Below are positions 37,677-47,311 of a stretch of DNA of 64,000 nt, piece after piece. The DNA lies in NCBI RefSeq assembly GCF_000420305.1, contig NZ_ATUR01000006.1, forward strand, positions 62,001 to 126,000, in the 5' to 3' direction. The first letter of the stretch is position 1. Each line of letters starts with the position of its first letter. The notes under the pieces are model-generated. The model had not been told where the DNA came from. It did no database searches and was given only the letters and a program-made list of their open reading frames with translations. The translations under genes and the position numbers were made by a program. Source of the stretch: Novosphingopyxis baekryungensis DSM 16222. GTDB taxonomy: Bacteria; Pseudomonadota; Alphaproteobacteria; Sphingomonadales; Sphingomonadaceae.

Positions 37677-40466
37677 TCAGTTCTGGTCGGGATCTTCGTC
37701 CACCGTCTCGCTGATCGTATCCGGGCCCGTGCCGTCGTCCAGATGAACGGCCTTGGGATCGCCGGCGGCGATATCTTCCGCCACCGCTTCCTCGGCGGCA
37801 TTTTCCGGCTCTTCATCCTCGTCGATGCGCGCGGCACCGACGACATGCTCGCCCTTGGCTACATCGAACAGGCGCACACCGGCGGAGTTGCGCCCGATCA
37901 CGCGCATGGTGGTGAGGCCCAGGCGGATCATCTTGGCCTGATTGGTCACCAGCATAAGCTGCTGCCCGGCGACCACGGGGAAACTGGCGACGACATCGCC
38001 ATTGCGCGCGATGTTATCGATATTGATCAGGCCTTTGCCGCCGCGCCCGATCTGCCGATAATCATAGGCGCTGGAAATCTTGCCATAGCCATTGGCGCAG
38101 ACCGTCATGATGAACTCTTCGGTATCCGACAGATGGTCCATCCGATCCTGCGGCAGGGTGGATTCGGCATCATTTTCCTTCCACGGCGCGGCGCGCAGAT
38201 AGGCATCGCGGTCTTCCGATGTCGTATCGTCCGTGCGCAGCGTGGCCATGGACACCAGCTCGTCGCCATCGGCCAGGTTCATGCCGCGCACGCCGGTGGC
38301 GGTGCGGCTCTGGAATTCGCGCACATCGGTGGCGGAAAAGCGGATGGCCTTGCCCTCGCGGCTCGCCAGAAACACGTCATGTTCTTCGGTCAGCAGACGC
38401 ACACCGATCAGGCGATCCTCACTGCCATCCTCGAAGCGCATGGCGATCTTGCCGTTGGACGGCACATTGGTGAACGCATCCATGCTGTTGCGCCGCACCA
38501 TGCCGCGCGCCGTGGCGAAGACGATATGCAGATTGCCCCATTCGCCTTCGTCTTCGGGCAAGGGCAGCACATTGGTGATGATTTCGCCATCGCTCAGCGG
38601 CAGCAGATTGACCATCGGGCGACCGCGCGTCTGCGGCCCGCCTTCCGGCAGTTTCCAGACCTTTAGTCGATATACCTGCCCCTTGTTCGAGAAGAACAGC
38701 ACCGGCGTATGGGTGGAGGTGACGAACAGTTCTGTGACGGCATCCTCATCCTTGGTCGCCATGCCGGCGCGGCCCTTGCCGCCGCGTTTTTGCGAACGGA
38801 AGGAGGCCAAAGCGGTGCGCTTGATATAGCCGCCAAGGGTGACGGTCACGACCATCTCCTCGCGCTCCATCAGGTCTTCGTCGTCCAGACCTTCCCAGCT
38901 AGGCGCGATCTCGCTGAGCCGCGGCGTGGCGAATTCGTCGCGGATCGCTTCCAGTTCCTCGCGCATCACCGCATAGAGTTTGCGGCGGTCTGCCAGAATG
39001 GCGAGAAACTCTTCGATCTTGTCTGCAAGCACCTGCAATTCATCGCCAATTTCATCCCGGCCAAGCGCGGTGAGGCGATGGAGCCGCAGATCGAGAATGG
39101 CGCGGACCTGCTTTTCGGACAGCTGATAGATTTCGCTGCCCTGTTCATGCTCCACGGCTTCGACCAACGCGATATAGCTGGCGATTTCGGCCACCGGCCA
39201 CTCGCGCGCCAACAGGGCGGCGCGGGCGGCAGCCGGGCTGGAGGACCCGCGGATGATCCGCACAACCTCGTCCAGATTGGTGACCGCGATGACCAGGCCG
39301 AGCAAAAGATGCGCCCGTTCGCGCGCCTTGTTCAGCTCGAATTTCGTCCGCCTTGTAATAACTTCCTCGCGGAACTTCACAAAGGCTTCGATAATCTCAC
39401 GCAGGTCCAGCGTTTCGGGCCGTCCGCCGCGAATGGCGAGCATGTTGGCCGGGAAGCTGGATTGCGCGGGCGTGTGCCGCCACAGCTGGTTCAGCACCAC
39501 TTCGGGCGTGGCATCGCGCTTCAGATCGATGACGATCCGCACGCCCTTGCGGCTGGATTCGTCGCGAATGTCTGAGACATTCTCGATCCGGCGATCCTTG
39601 GCGGCTTCGGCGATCTTTTCGACCAGCCCGTTTTTGCCGACCTGGAAGGGAATGGAGGTGAGCACGATCGACCGGCGGTCGCCGCGCGTTTCCTCCAGCT
39701 CATGCCGGGCGCGCATCATGATCGAGCCGCGCCCTTCGGTATAGGCCAGCCGCGCGCCGCCCTTGCCGAGGATGATCGGCGCGGTCGGGAAATCGGGGCC
39801 GGGAATGATCTCGATCAGCTCGTCCAGCTCGATGCCGGGATTATCTATATAGGCCAGCGCCGCGGCGATCACCTCGCCCAGATTATGCGGCGGAATATTG
39901 GTCGCCATGCCGACGGCGATACCGCCCGCACCATTGACCAGCAGATTGGGGAAGCGCGCGGGCAGCACATGCGGCTCTTCCCGGCTGCCGTCATAGTTCG
40001 GCGTGAAATCGACCGTGTTCTTGTCCAGATCGGCCAGGAGCGAATTGGCCACCTTGGCCAGCCGCGCCTCGGTATAGCGCATGGAGGCCGGCGGATCGGG
40101 GTCCATCGATCCAAAATTGCCCTGGCCATCGACCAGCGGCACGCGCATCGACCAGTCCTGCGTCATCCGCGCCAACGCATCGTAGATCGCGCTGTCGCCA
40201 TGCGGGTGATAATTGCCCATCACGTCGCCGACGATCTTGGCCGATTTGCGATAGGGCCGCCCGGCCACGAAGCCGCCTTCCTGGCTGGCATAGAGAATGC
40301 GGCGGTGGACCGGCTTCAGCCCGTCGCGCACATCGGGCAGCGCGCGGCTGACGATGACCGACATCGCATAATCGAGATAACTGGTGCGCATCTCGTCCAC
40401 GATCGAGATGGGCGAAATATCACGTGGGGGCAGGCCGGGTTCGATCACGGCACCATCGTCGCTCAC
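37677..40466 (-). CDS. gyrA: DNA gyrase subunit A
   Basis: 929 residues. The catalytic tyrosine is Y131 in [13 protein letters not shown]. The quinolone-determining region reads [14 protein letters not shown], with S92 and D96 at the positions of E. coli S83 and D87, i.e. the sensitive-type residues. The C-terminal pinwheel contains the GyrA box [10 protein letters not shown]. An acidic tail ends the protein. Together with GyrB it introduces negative supercoils. The 137-base region upstream presumably holds its promoter; I see no clear elements. Confidence 0.97.
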   Translation of the reverse strand: MSDDGAVIEPGLPPRDISPISIVDEMRTSYLDYAMSVIVSRALPDVRDGLKPVHRRILYASQEGGFVAGRPYRKSAKIVGDVMGNYHPHGDSAIYDALARMTQDWSMRVPLVDGQGNFGSMDPDPPASMRYTEARLAKVANSLLADLDKNTVDFTPNYDGSREEPHVLPARFPNLLVNGAGGIAVGMATNIPPHNLGEVIAAALAYIDNPGIELDELIEIIPGPDFPTAPIILGKGGARLAYTEGRGSIMMRARHELEETRGDRRSIVLTSIPFQVGKNGLVEKIAEAAKDRRIENVSDIRDESSRKGVRIVIDLKRDATPEVVLNQLWRHTPAQSSFPANMLAIRGGRPETLDLREIIEAFVKFREEVITRRTKFELNKARERAHLLLGLVIAVTNLDEVVRIIRGSSSPAAARAALLAREWPVAEIASYIALVEAVEHEQGSEIYQLSEKQVRAILDLRLHRLTALGRDEIGDELQVLADKIEEFLAILADRRKLYAVMREELEAIRDEFATPRLSEIAPSWEGLDDEDLMEREEMVVTVTLGGYIKRTALASFRSQKRGGKGRAGMATKDEDAVTELFVTSTHTPVLFFSNKGQVYRLKVWKLPEGGPQTRGRPMVNLLPLSDGEIITNVLPLPEDEGEWGNLHIVFATARGMVRRNSMDAFTNVPSNGKIAMRFEDGSEDRLIGVRLLTEEHDVFLASREGKAIRFSATDVREFQSRTATGVRGMNLADGDELVSMATLRTDDTTSEDRDAYLRAAPWKENDAESTLPQDRMDHLSDTEEFIMTVCANGYGKISSAYDYRQIGRGGKGLINIDNIARNGDVVASFPVVAGQQLMLVTNQAKMIRLGLTTMRVIGRNSAGVRLFDVAKGEHVVGAARIDEDEEPENAAEEAVAEDIAAGDPKAVHLDDGTGPDTISETVDEDPDQN

Positions 40467-40603
40467 AAGCGCATATCCTGGTTGTTTCGGTTGTGTGAAA
40501 CCCTAGAGCATCACAGTACTGATGACCAGCCGCGCGCGGTGCAATTCAGGCTTATCCAGTGCTTTTCACCCAGCGGCTGGCCAGCCAAAGTGACGTCATG
40601 CCC

Positions 40604-41311
40604 TCAAGGCGCTATTTCCTCGCCGTCCCAAGCGAATATCTTGCCGCTGTCCCCCGGTTTCAGATCGTCCAGAACGTCGAGCAGCTGCACCGCCGCGCGA
40701 TCGGCCGTGAACAGCTTGCCTTCGGGCACATTGCCCTGGAAGGGCTTGGACAGCCCCGTATCGACGGTGCCGGGATACAGCCCGACCACGATCGAGCGCT
40801 CATTCTTGCGGCGCCATTCGATCGCCAGACTGCGGATCAGCTGGTTGAGCGCCGCCTTCGAGGCGCGATAGCCGTACCAGCCGCCCAGGCGATTGTCCGA
40901 AATGCTGCCCACGCGCGCCGATAAAGCGGCAAAGCGGGTGATGCCGCCCGTCTTCATGATCGGCAGGAAATGCTTGGCCACCAGCGCCGGGCCGATGGCG
41001 TTGACCAGATATTGCCGGGCAAGCCAGTCCGCATCGAGATCGCGCATCGCCTTTTCCGGGCCCAGATCGCCATCGTGCAGCAGGCCCGTGGCCAGCAGGA
41101 TGAGGTCCGGTTGCAGATCGGCGCAACGCTCGGCAGCACGCGCGATGCTGCCTTCGTCCGCGATATCGATCTGCTCGTCTCCAGTTGCGGAGCGGGAAAG
41201 GGCGGTGACGGCATAATCGCCCTCATCGCGCAGCGCTTCGGCAAGCGCGGCGCCAATGCCGCCCGATGCGCCGATGACGATTGCGGATTTTGGCGCGGAT
41301 TTTGCGACCAT
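40604..41311 (-). CDS. Short-chain dehydrogenase/reductase
   Basis: 235 residues. The Rossmann motif is IVIGASGGIGAALAEAL and the catalytic pair YxxxK is in WYGYRASKAALNQL, with the catalytic Ser in the LSARVGSISD stretch. It resembles the C-factor/CsgA-like SDR branch. The natural substrate cannot be read from sequence. It lies 2 bases from the yaaA stop on the same strand, so the two are co-transcribed. Confidence 0.87.
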   Translation of the reverse strand: MVAKSAPKSAIVIGASGGIGAALAEALRDEGDYAVTALSRSATGDEQIDIADEGSIARAAERCADLQPDLILLATGLLHDGDLGPEKAMRDLDADWLARQYLVNAIGPALVAKHFLPIMKTGGITRFAALSARVGSISDNRLGGWYGYRASKAALNQLIRSLAIEWRRKNERSIVVGLYPGTVDTGLSKPFQGNVPEGKLFTADRAAVQLLDVLDDLKPGDSGKIFAWDGEEIAP

Positions 41312-41313
41312 GG

Positions 41314-42078
41314 TCAGTCCTTCGCCCGGACGAAGCGCCAGCTGTCTTCTGTGCTGCCATCTTCGGTAAAGCGATATCCGTCGCTGTCGAAGCCCTTGAG
41401 CTCTTCAGGGTTTTCGAGCCGATGTTCGCAGATATAGCGCGCCATCATGCCGCGCGCCTGTTTGGCGGCAAAGCTGTTGAAGCGCAGCCCCTTCGGGCCA
41501 TCCTCACGAAAATCGATGGCGATCACGCGGGCGGCGCGCACGGTGCGCGACCCTTCGACCGCGGCATAATATTCGTTGCTCGCCAGATTGATGATCGTGC
41601 CGGAGCCTTCGCTGTCCAGATCGTCCGCCAGCAGATCGGCGATGTCGCTGCCCCAGAAATCGGTCAGCCGGTCGTAACGCGGCGCCCATCTGGTGCCCAT
41701 TTCCAGCCGATAAGGCCGCATCCTGTCGAGCGGACGAAGCAGGCCGTAAAGGCCGGAAAGGATGCGGACATGATCCTGCGCGAAACGGATCGCGGGCTCG
41801 TCCAGCGTTTTGGCCTCGAACCCGGTATAGACATCGCCATCGAAGGCATAGATCGCCGCGCGCTCCGGCTGGTCCCAGAAATCCCGATATCGTGCATAAT
41901 TCAGATCGGTCAGCTTGTCCGATATGCTCATGATAGACGAGAGGCGCTGCTTGGTGAGGTTCGACGCCGCCGATACCAGGGTGCGTGTGCGCTCTTCAAA
42001 TCGCGGCGCGGTGCTGTCATGCGGGGGAAGGTCGCTGTCATAATCCAGCGACTTGGCAGGGGAAAGTAGGGCAATCAT
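41314..42078 (-). CDS. yaaA: Peroxide stress protein YaaA (DUF328/UPF0246)
   Basis: 254 residues. The opening MIALLSPAKSLDYDSDLP, then YRDFWDQPERAAIYAFDGDVYTGF (split as YARYRDFW and AIYAFDGDVYTG) and ILSGLYGLLRPLDRMRPYRL are diagnostic. E. coli YaaA lowers intracellular free iron and protects against hydrogen peroxide. I use the ATG at 42076-42078; a longer frame adds 13 unconserved residues. Probably co-transcribed with the SDR gene. Confidence 0.92.
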   Translation of the reverse strand: MIALLSPAKSLDYDSDLPPHDSTAPRFEERTRTLVSAASNLTKQRLSSIMSISDKLTDLNYARYRDFWDQPERAAIYAFDGDVYTGFEAKTLDEPAIRFAQDHVRILSGLYGLLRPLDRMRPYRLEMGTRWAPRYDRLTDFWGSDIADLLADDLDSEGSGTIINLASNEYYAAVEGSRTVRAARVIAIDFREDGPKGLRFNSFAAKQARGMMARYICEHRLENPEELKGFDSDGYRFTEDGSTEDSWRFVRAKD

Positions 42079-42276
42079 GATCGCAGACCTAATAGCTCTG
42101 CCGCACACTGCAAGCATCGCAGGGCGCGATGATCAGGAAACCCATGCTGACCTGCGGCGTTCAAACAGCGTTAAGCCATCGACCGGCATAAGTGTATCCA
42201 AGCTTATAGCCGTTGCGAAACGGCCAAAAATCAATGGCCTGAGCAGGATAGTTCAGCCAATCAAGGAAGGAAGAAT

Positions 42277-43551
42277 ATGAAACGGATTTCCACCCGAGCA
42301 ATCGCCATGGCCCTTGCCGCAGGTTCGCTGATGGCGATCACGCCCAACGCCGCCAGCGCTGCGCAGAAAAAGGAAAAGGCGGCGAAGGCCGAGCAGCGTG
42401 TAGAAAGCCCGACCAAGGCCTTTGCCGAAGGCTATAACAACACCATCAAGCTGATCCAGGCAGAGGATTTTGCCGGGGCCAAGGCTGCGTTCGAGCAGAG
42501 CGCGCCCACCGCCACCGCGCCGAACGATATGTACTGGGCCGGCAATCTGGCCCTGCAGATCGGCTCCAAATTGTCCGAGCAGCCGCTGCAGAAGCGCGGT
42601 CTCGAGATGATCATGAATAGCGGCCTCGCCAGCCCGGAGGAAACGCAGCGTTATGCATTCTTCCTCGGTCAGTTCGCCTATAAGGACGAGGACTATGCCA
42701 AGTCCGTGCAATATCTGCAGCAGGCCTATGACGCCGGCTATCGCGAAAACGGGATCGCTGCGACGCTTGCCGAAGCCAATAACAAGGCGGGCAATACGGA
42801 CAAGGCCTATGAATGGCTGAACACCGCGATCGAGGCCGAGCAGGCTGCCGGCCGCACGGCCCCGGAAAACTGGTACAAGCGCGGCGCGGCCCTGGCGCTG
42901 GAAAACAAGAACTACACGATGGCGTCGACATGGCTGACGCGTCTGGTGGAAGCCTATCCCAATGATTCCAACTGGCGCGACACGCTGGTGGTGTTCCGGG
43001 ACGGGGTGAACCTGTCCAAGGAAGAGAATCTCGATCTCATGCGCCTAATGCGTGAAGTGAACGCGCTGAAGAGCGAGCGGGATTATGGCGAATATGTCGA
43101 CGCGGCCGATCCGCGCAAATTGCCTGGCGAAGTGGTGGCCGTGATCGACGATGCGCAGGCCAATGGCGTGACGGGCAGCACCTATCTGACCGAACAGCGC
43201 CAGATTGCGTCCGGCAATATCGCTGCGGACAAGGCCGGGCTTTCGGGCGCCGAGAGAGACGCGCGCGCGGGTGCCAATGGCAAGATCGCCGCGGTGACGG
43301 CGGACGCCTATTTCGGTTATGGCGATTATGCCAAGGCGGCAGACCTTTATACGGTCGCGCTGGAAAAGGGTGGCGTGAATGCGGACGAGGTGCACACCCG
43401 CCGCGGCATGGCACGCGTGGAAATGGGCGATACGGCTGGCGCGATGGCAGATTTCAGCGCAGTGGAATCCGGCAATCGTGCGCAGATCGCCAAGTTCTGG
43501 GAACTGTACCTGAACAAGCAGGGCGGTGCATCGGCAGCGACGGCCAGCTAA
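42277..43551 (+). CDS. Exported tetratricopeptide-repeat protein
   Basis: 424 residues. A Sec-type signal peptide ends ...NAASAAQ. The mature part contains several TPR-like helical repeats (YAFFLGQFAYKDEDYAKSVQ, YEWLNTAIEAEQAAGR, AAVTADAYFGYGDYAKAADL). Such proteins act as periplasmic scaffolds; no partner is evident. It is preceded by AGGAAGGAAG just upstream of the start and followed by a strong terminator, so it is probably a single-gene unit. Confidence 0.8.
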   Translation: MKRISTRAIAMALAAGSLMAITPNAASAAQKKEKAAKAEQRVESPTKAFAEGYNNTIKLIQAEDFAGAKAAFEQSAPTATAPNDMYWAGNLALQIGSKLSEQPLQKRGLEMIMNSGLASPEETQRYAFFLGQFAYKDEDYAKSVQYLQQAYDAGYRENGIAATLAEANNKAGNTDKAYEWLNTAIEAEQAAGRTAPENWYKRGAALALENKNYTMASTWLTRLVEAYPNDSNWRDTLVVFRDGVNLSKEENLDLMRLMREVNALKSERDYGEYVDAADPRKLPGEVVAVIDDAQANGVTGSTYLTEQRQIASGNIAADKAGLSGAERDARAGANGKIAAVTADAYFGYGDYAKAADLYTVALEKGGVNADEVHTRRGMARVEMGDTAGAMADFSAVESGNRAQIAKFWELYLNKQGGASAATAS

Positions 43552-43570
43552 GCCAGCGACTTTGGATAAG

Positions 43571-43599
43571 AAAACGGCCCCGATTTCGGGGCCGTTTTT
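43571..43599 (+). terminator. Rho-independent terminator after the TPR protein gene
   Basis: AAAACGGCCCCG, loop ATTT, CGGGGCCG then TTTTT: an 8-bp GC stem with A- and T-runs on both sides, usable in both directions. It lies between the TPR gene and the convergent Lrp gene. Confidence 0.93.
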
Positions 43600-43655
43600 A
43601 TTGGAGCACTGGCAGACGGTGAAAGCTGCCGTCGGGGACGGCCAGGCTGAGCCGG

Positions 43656-44138
43656 TCAGGGCGCTTCATTGGGAATCGGAACCCCCGGCATGTCCTTCAC
43701 GGTGCGGATGGTCAGCGATGTCTTGACGCTGGAAACATTGGGCGCGCTCGTCAACTTGCCGGTCAGCAATTGCTGGAACGTCTGCAGATCATAGCTCACG
43801 ATCTTCAGAATGAAATCGATTTCCCCATTCAGCATGTGGCATTCGCGCACCTCCGGAATATCGCGGACATGATCCTCGAACCGGCGCAAATCCTCTTCCG
43901 CCTGGCTTTTCAGGCTGACCATGGCAAACACCGTGATCGAATAGCCGAGCTGCGCCGGATCGACATGCGCATGATAAGCGCGAATAACGCCCGCCTGTTC
44001 CAGCGCGCGCATCCGTCTCAGGCATGGCGGGGCGGTCAAGCCGACGCGTTGCGCAAGCTCGACATTCGTCATGCGGCCATTCTTCTGAAGCTCTGCCAGA
44101 AGTTTGAGATCTATTTCATCTAAATGAATGGCAACCAT
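43656..44138 (-). CDS. Lrp/AsnC-family transcriptional regulator
   Basis: 160 residues: an N-terminal helix-turn-helix (MTNVELAQRVGLTAPPCLRR) and a C-terminal RAM/AsnC ligand-binding domain (VRECHMLNGEIDFILKIVSY). These proteins usually sense amino acids and form octamers. Divergent from the kinase-like gene at 44314; the 175-base gap between them is the likely regulatory region, but I see no defined operator. Confidence 0.93.
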   Translation of the reverse strand: MVAIHLDEIDLKLLAELQKNGRMTNVELAQRVGLTAPPCLRRMRALEQAGVIRAYHAHVDPAQLGYSITVFAMVSLKSQAEEDLRRFEDHVRDIPEVRECHMLNGEIDFILKIVSYDLQTFQQLLTGKLTSAPNVSSVKTSLTIRTVKDMPGVPIPNEAP

Positions 44139-44313
44139 ATCCCTGTCGTCATTCCCCCCTATTATGCCTCTGCTTATAATTTAATTATCCGCCGATGCAA
44201 TTGTCCCATGGCGTGACGCTCCAGAAAAGTTACTTTCGGTTCGATACTGTGGCCGGTAGCAGGGAGCCGAACACGTCCACGTGCCCCATGCTGACAACAA
44301 GGAAATCCCGATA

Positions 44314-46074
44314 GTGCGTTTTGACGATCGGCTGAAAACCGCGCTTTCCCATCCGGAAGGCGGGCATGCGGCCACGCAGTGGCGGCAGCTGATCGATCTG
44401 TTGGCGCAGCACCCGGTCGATCAGGACAGCCAGGACATTGCGCGCGGCCTCATGCGGCTGTGTCAACTGCATCCCATGGTGCCGGAAGCCGTGCGCGCGC
44501 AAAGCGTGGGCGCGCTGGCCGGACGGCTGAAATCCGCGCCGCTCGTGCAGTTTCTCTGTGCCGACAAGCCCTCCGTGGTGGCGCAGACCATGCGTGCGGC
44601 GCGCTTGCGGGATGAGGAGTGGGCCGCGCTCGTGCCCCAGCTGCCGACCCGCGCGCGCGGTTTTTTGCGCCAGACCGACGATATTGGCCCGATGGCCAAG
44701 CGCGCGCTCGCCGCGTGGTCGCATGCTGACTTCATACTGACGTCCGAGGCGGCTGCGCCTGATATACCGATCGTGGGAGCGGACGCGCCGTCCGGGATCG
44801 AGACCGAGGTAGCGCCGCAAACGCCGAAGCCCGTGCGCCATCGCAGCCGTCCGTTGATGGCAGAGCAGACGAACGGCGGGATCGAGACCGGGGAACAGAC
44901 GGCCCAATCCGAACGGTCGCCCTCGCAAATCACCGCGCTGGTCGATCGCATCCGGCGGTTCCAGAATGCGCGCGAGCAAAAAGAGGCCGTGCCCTTGCCG
45001 CCCGAAGGCGGGTCTGCCGAGACGGATCGACCGGCCGAGCGCTTTGCTTTCGAAACCGATGCGCGCGGATATATTCAGGATGCCGAGGGCGTGCCCGTCG
45101 GCGCGGTGGTCGGCGTGTCGATTGCCCAGGAAGGCCGTGAAGATGCGCCGGGCACCGACGCCGCCGCTGCCGCCGCCTTTCGTGCGCGCCGGCCGATCGC
45201 CGGGTCGCGCATCCGCCTTGTGGGCGCGCCGGCGGTGGCAGGCAATTGGCGGCTGCATGCCGGGCCGATGTTCGACGATCGCGACGGACGGTTTCTGGGC
45301 TTTTCGGGATCCATGCGCCGCCCCCATGCCGCCGATGAACCGAGCATCGCGGTGCAGGCCGATGATGCCGGCGGCGATGAGATGCGGCAGCTGGTGCACG
45401 AACTGCGCACGCCGCTCAATGCCATTATCGGCTTTGCCGAAATCATCGAGCAGCAGCTGTTCGGCCCGGCCTCGACTGAATATCGCGCGCTGGCCGAATC
45501 AATTCTGGACGATGCCCGGCGGTTGCTCTGCGGCTTCGACGATCTTGATCTGGCCGCGCGGTTCGAAACCGGACGGCTGGAAACCGACGATGGACAGACC
45601 GATCCGGCATGGTTGCTCGGCCGCATGGGGGAGCGGTTGCAGACCCTCACCGATATGCGCGGCGTATCCCTGCATCTGCGCAAGGCGGAGACGGTCCGCC
45701 CCTTTGCTGTGGGCCAGCAATCGGCGGAACGCATCCTCACTCGGCTGGTCTCCGCGCTCATCATCGGCTGCGAGCGGGAAGAGCGAATCGATTGCACGAT
45801 CCGTACCCGTCTCGGGCGCGAACCGGTCAATCTGATCGAGATTTCACGGCCCAGCCGCCTGATCGGACGGAGCGAGGAAAATCTGCTCAGCACCGAACAT
45901 GTCGAAGACGATGCCGGGGAGCCGCTGCTCGGCCTCGGTTTTTCCCTGCGGCTGGTGCGCAATCTTGCCAGGGCGGTGGGCGGTGATTTACGTTTCGAAC
46001 AGGAGTCGCTGCTATTGAAGCTTCCGGCCGTCAAGGAACGGCTGGGCCGCGAACAGGTGGGCCACAGCGACTGA
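44314..46074 (+). CDS. Histidine-kinase-like protein with degenerate ATPase domain
   Basis: 586 residues, no membrane segment. The central HisKA motif is QLVHELRTPLNAIIGFAE with H362. A PAS-like region (residues of about 240-340, RFAFETDARGYIQDAEG) precedes it. The C-terminal region resembles a HATPase domain, but the N box and G boxes are poorly preserved; LGLGFSLRLVRNLARAVGG is the clearest remnant. I start at the GTG at 44314 because AAGGAA lies 9 bases upstream; a GTG at 44281 is possible. It is followed after 16 bases by a WalW-like deacetylase, a pairing I know from sphingomonads. Confidence 0.75.
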   Translation: MRFDDRLKTALSHPEGGHAATQWRQLIDLLAQHPVDQDSQDIARGLMRLCQLHPMVPEAVRAQSVGALAGRLKSAPLVQFLCADKPSVVAQTMRAARLRDEEWAALVPQLPTRARGFLRQTDDIGPMAKRALAAWSHADFILTSEAAAPDIPIVGADAPSGIETEVAPQTPKPVRHRSRPLMAEQTNGGIETGEQTAQSERSPSQITALVDRIRRFQNAREQKEAVPLPPEGGSAETDRPAERFAFETDARGYIQDAEGVPVGAVVGVSIAQEGREDAPGTDAAAAAAFRARRPIAGSRIRLVGAPAVAGNWRLHAGPMFDDRDGRFLGFSGSMRRPHAADEPSIAVQADDAGGDEMRQLVHELRTPLNAIIGFAEIIEQQLFGPASTEYRALAESILDDARRLLCGFDDLDLAARFETGRLETDDGQTDPAWLLGRMGERLQTLTDMRGVSLHLRKAETVRPFAVGQQSAERILTRLVSALIIGCEREERIDCTIRTRLGREPVNLIEISRPSRLIGRSEENLLSTEHVEDDAGEPLLGLGFSLRLVRNLARAVGGDLRFEQESLLLKLPAVKERLGREQVGHSD

Positions 46075-46090
46075 CGGAGTGCAATGATCC

Positions 46091-47170
46091 ATGGACCGAC
46101 GCGACCCACGGCTGGACCCGCGATGGCCCCTTGGGGACGGCACGCCCGTGGATTTCGGCAAGGACTGGCGCCCGCGCTTCATCGTCACCGTCGATACCGA
46201 GGAGGAGTTCGACTGGGACGGCCCCTTCACGCGCGATCGGCATGGACTGGCCCATGTCTCCGCAATGCCGCGATTTCAGAGTTTTTGTGAAGAACGCAGC
46301 GTAAACCCCATCTACCTGATCGATTATCCGGTTGCGACCGACGGACAGGCGTCCGAAATGCTGCGCGGCTGGTGCCGGGCAGGCACCGCCGATGTGGGCG
46401 TGCAGCTGCACCCCTGGGTGAACCCGCCGTTCGAGGAAACGGTCAGCGTCCATAACAGCTATGCCTGCAACCTGCCGCCCGATCTGGAGCGGCAGAAATT
46501 CGGGCTGCTATATGAGGCGATCGCCAGGCATATCGGCGTCGAATCGCGGATCTACCGGGCAGGGCGCTATGGTGCCGGCCCCGCCAGCCCCAATATCCTG
46601 CGTGAATTCGGTCTGGACTGCGACACGTCGGTGCGCAGCCTGTTCGATTACAGCAGGCAGGGCGGGCCGAATTACGCCGCCACGCCGCTGAAGCCCTATT
46701 GGCTGCAGCAGAACGCCCTGGCCGAACTGCCGGTGACCACTGTGCTGTCCGGACGGTTGGGGCCGCGCGGAGCAGGGCTGTTCCGCGCCAGCGAGACGCG
46801 CCCCAATATGCGCGCGGCGCTCAGCCGGTTGGGGCTGGTCGAACGGATCGCGCTGACCCCGGAAGGCATCTCGCAGACCCATGCCATGCGCGCGGTCGAC
46901 GATGCCGTGTCGCAGGCCCTGCCGCTGCTTGTCTTTTCCTTCCATTCGCCGTCGCTGGCGCCGGGCTTCACGCCCTATGTGCGCAGCGAGGCCGATGTCG
47001 AGGCGCTTTATCTCTGGTGGGACCATCTGTTCGCGCATTGCGCGGCGCGGGGCATTGCGCCGATCACGCTCACCGAGCTGCGCGGCGCCTTGCATGACAA
47101 GCCGCTTGCGCCCGGTGCCCGGCCTCCGCTAACGGCGGTGCCGGTACGGGCCTGTAGCTCAGTTGGTTAG
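46091..47170 (+). CDS. WalW-like polysaccharide deacetylase-family protein
   Basis: 359 residues. The N-terminal RFIVTVDTEEEFDWDG supplies the catalytic Asp region of NodB-type deacetylases. DVGVQLHPWVNPP supplies the metal-binding His region, and LLVFSFHSPSLAPG the C-terminal His. WalW-annotated relatives are linked to exopolysaccharide or wall synthesis. The last 8 codons and the TAG stop lie inside the tRNA gene at 47148-47224 (23-base overlap), so the annotated C-terminus reads through the tRNA 5' half. It follows the kinase-like gene by 16 bases. Confidence 0.8.
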   Translation: MDRRDPRLDPRWPLGDGTPVDFGKDWRPRFIVTVDTEEEFDWDGPFTRDRHGLAHVSAMPRFQSFCEERSVNPIYLIDYPVATDGQASEMLRGWCRAGTADVGVQLHPWVNPPFEETVSVHNSYACNLPPDLERQKFGLLYEAIARHIGVESRIYRAGRYGAGPASPNILREFGLDCDTSVRSLFDYSRQGGPNYAATPLKPYWLQQNALAELPVTTVLSGRLGPRGAGLFRASETRPNMRAALSRLGLVERIALTPEGISQTHAMRAVDDAVSQALPLLVFSFHSPSLAPGFTPYVRSEADVEALYLWWDHLFAHCAARGIAPITLTELRGALHDKPLAPGARPPLTAVPVRACSSVG

Positions 47171-47224
47171 AGCTGGCCGCTCATAACGGCTAGGTCGGGG
47201 GTTCGAGTCCCTCCGGGCCCACCA
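47148..47224 (+). tRNA. tRNA with CAT anticodon (probably tRNA-Ile2, otherwise elongator tRNA-Met)
   Basis: A complete cloverleaf: acceptor arms GGGCCTG/CGGGCCC (one T-G wobble), D-arm GCTCAGTTGGTTAGAGC, anticodon loop CTCATAA, T-arm with GGTTCGAGTCC, discriminator A and encoded CCA. The CAT anticodon allows Met or, after lysidine modification, Ile2. The GGGCC-type acceptor favours Ile2 in my judgement. The 5' part overlaps the deacetylase stop. The transposon's direct repeat begins at the last two bases of the CCA. Confidence 0.9.
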
Positions 47225-47229
47225 TTTCC
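47223..47229. repeat. Target-site duplication, left copy
   Basis: CATTTCC directly precedes the left terminal repeat; the same sequence follows the right terminal repeat at 58791. If the next C (47230) is counted, the copy is the 8-bp CATTTCCC, the length usual for IS1595 elements. Confidence 0.85.
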
Positions 47230-47256
47230 CGCCCTTATGGCGCAAAAAAATCAAAT
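47230..47256 (+). repeat. Left terminal inverted repeat of the transposon
   Basis: 27 bases beginning CGCCCTTATGGCG, followed by CA6-type tract and TCAAAT; identical to the reverse complement of 58764-58790. The tip CGCC-CTTAT-GGCG is itself a small palindrome. The outermost C may instead belong to the target duplication. Confidence 0.9.
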
Positions 47257-47311
47257 AAGAGTAATGCTTGTAGGCTTTGCTCCATTGGGATTGAAGCGCT
47301 AGTCTTGGCTG

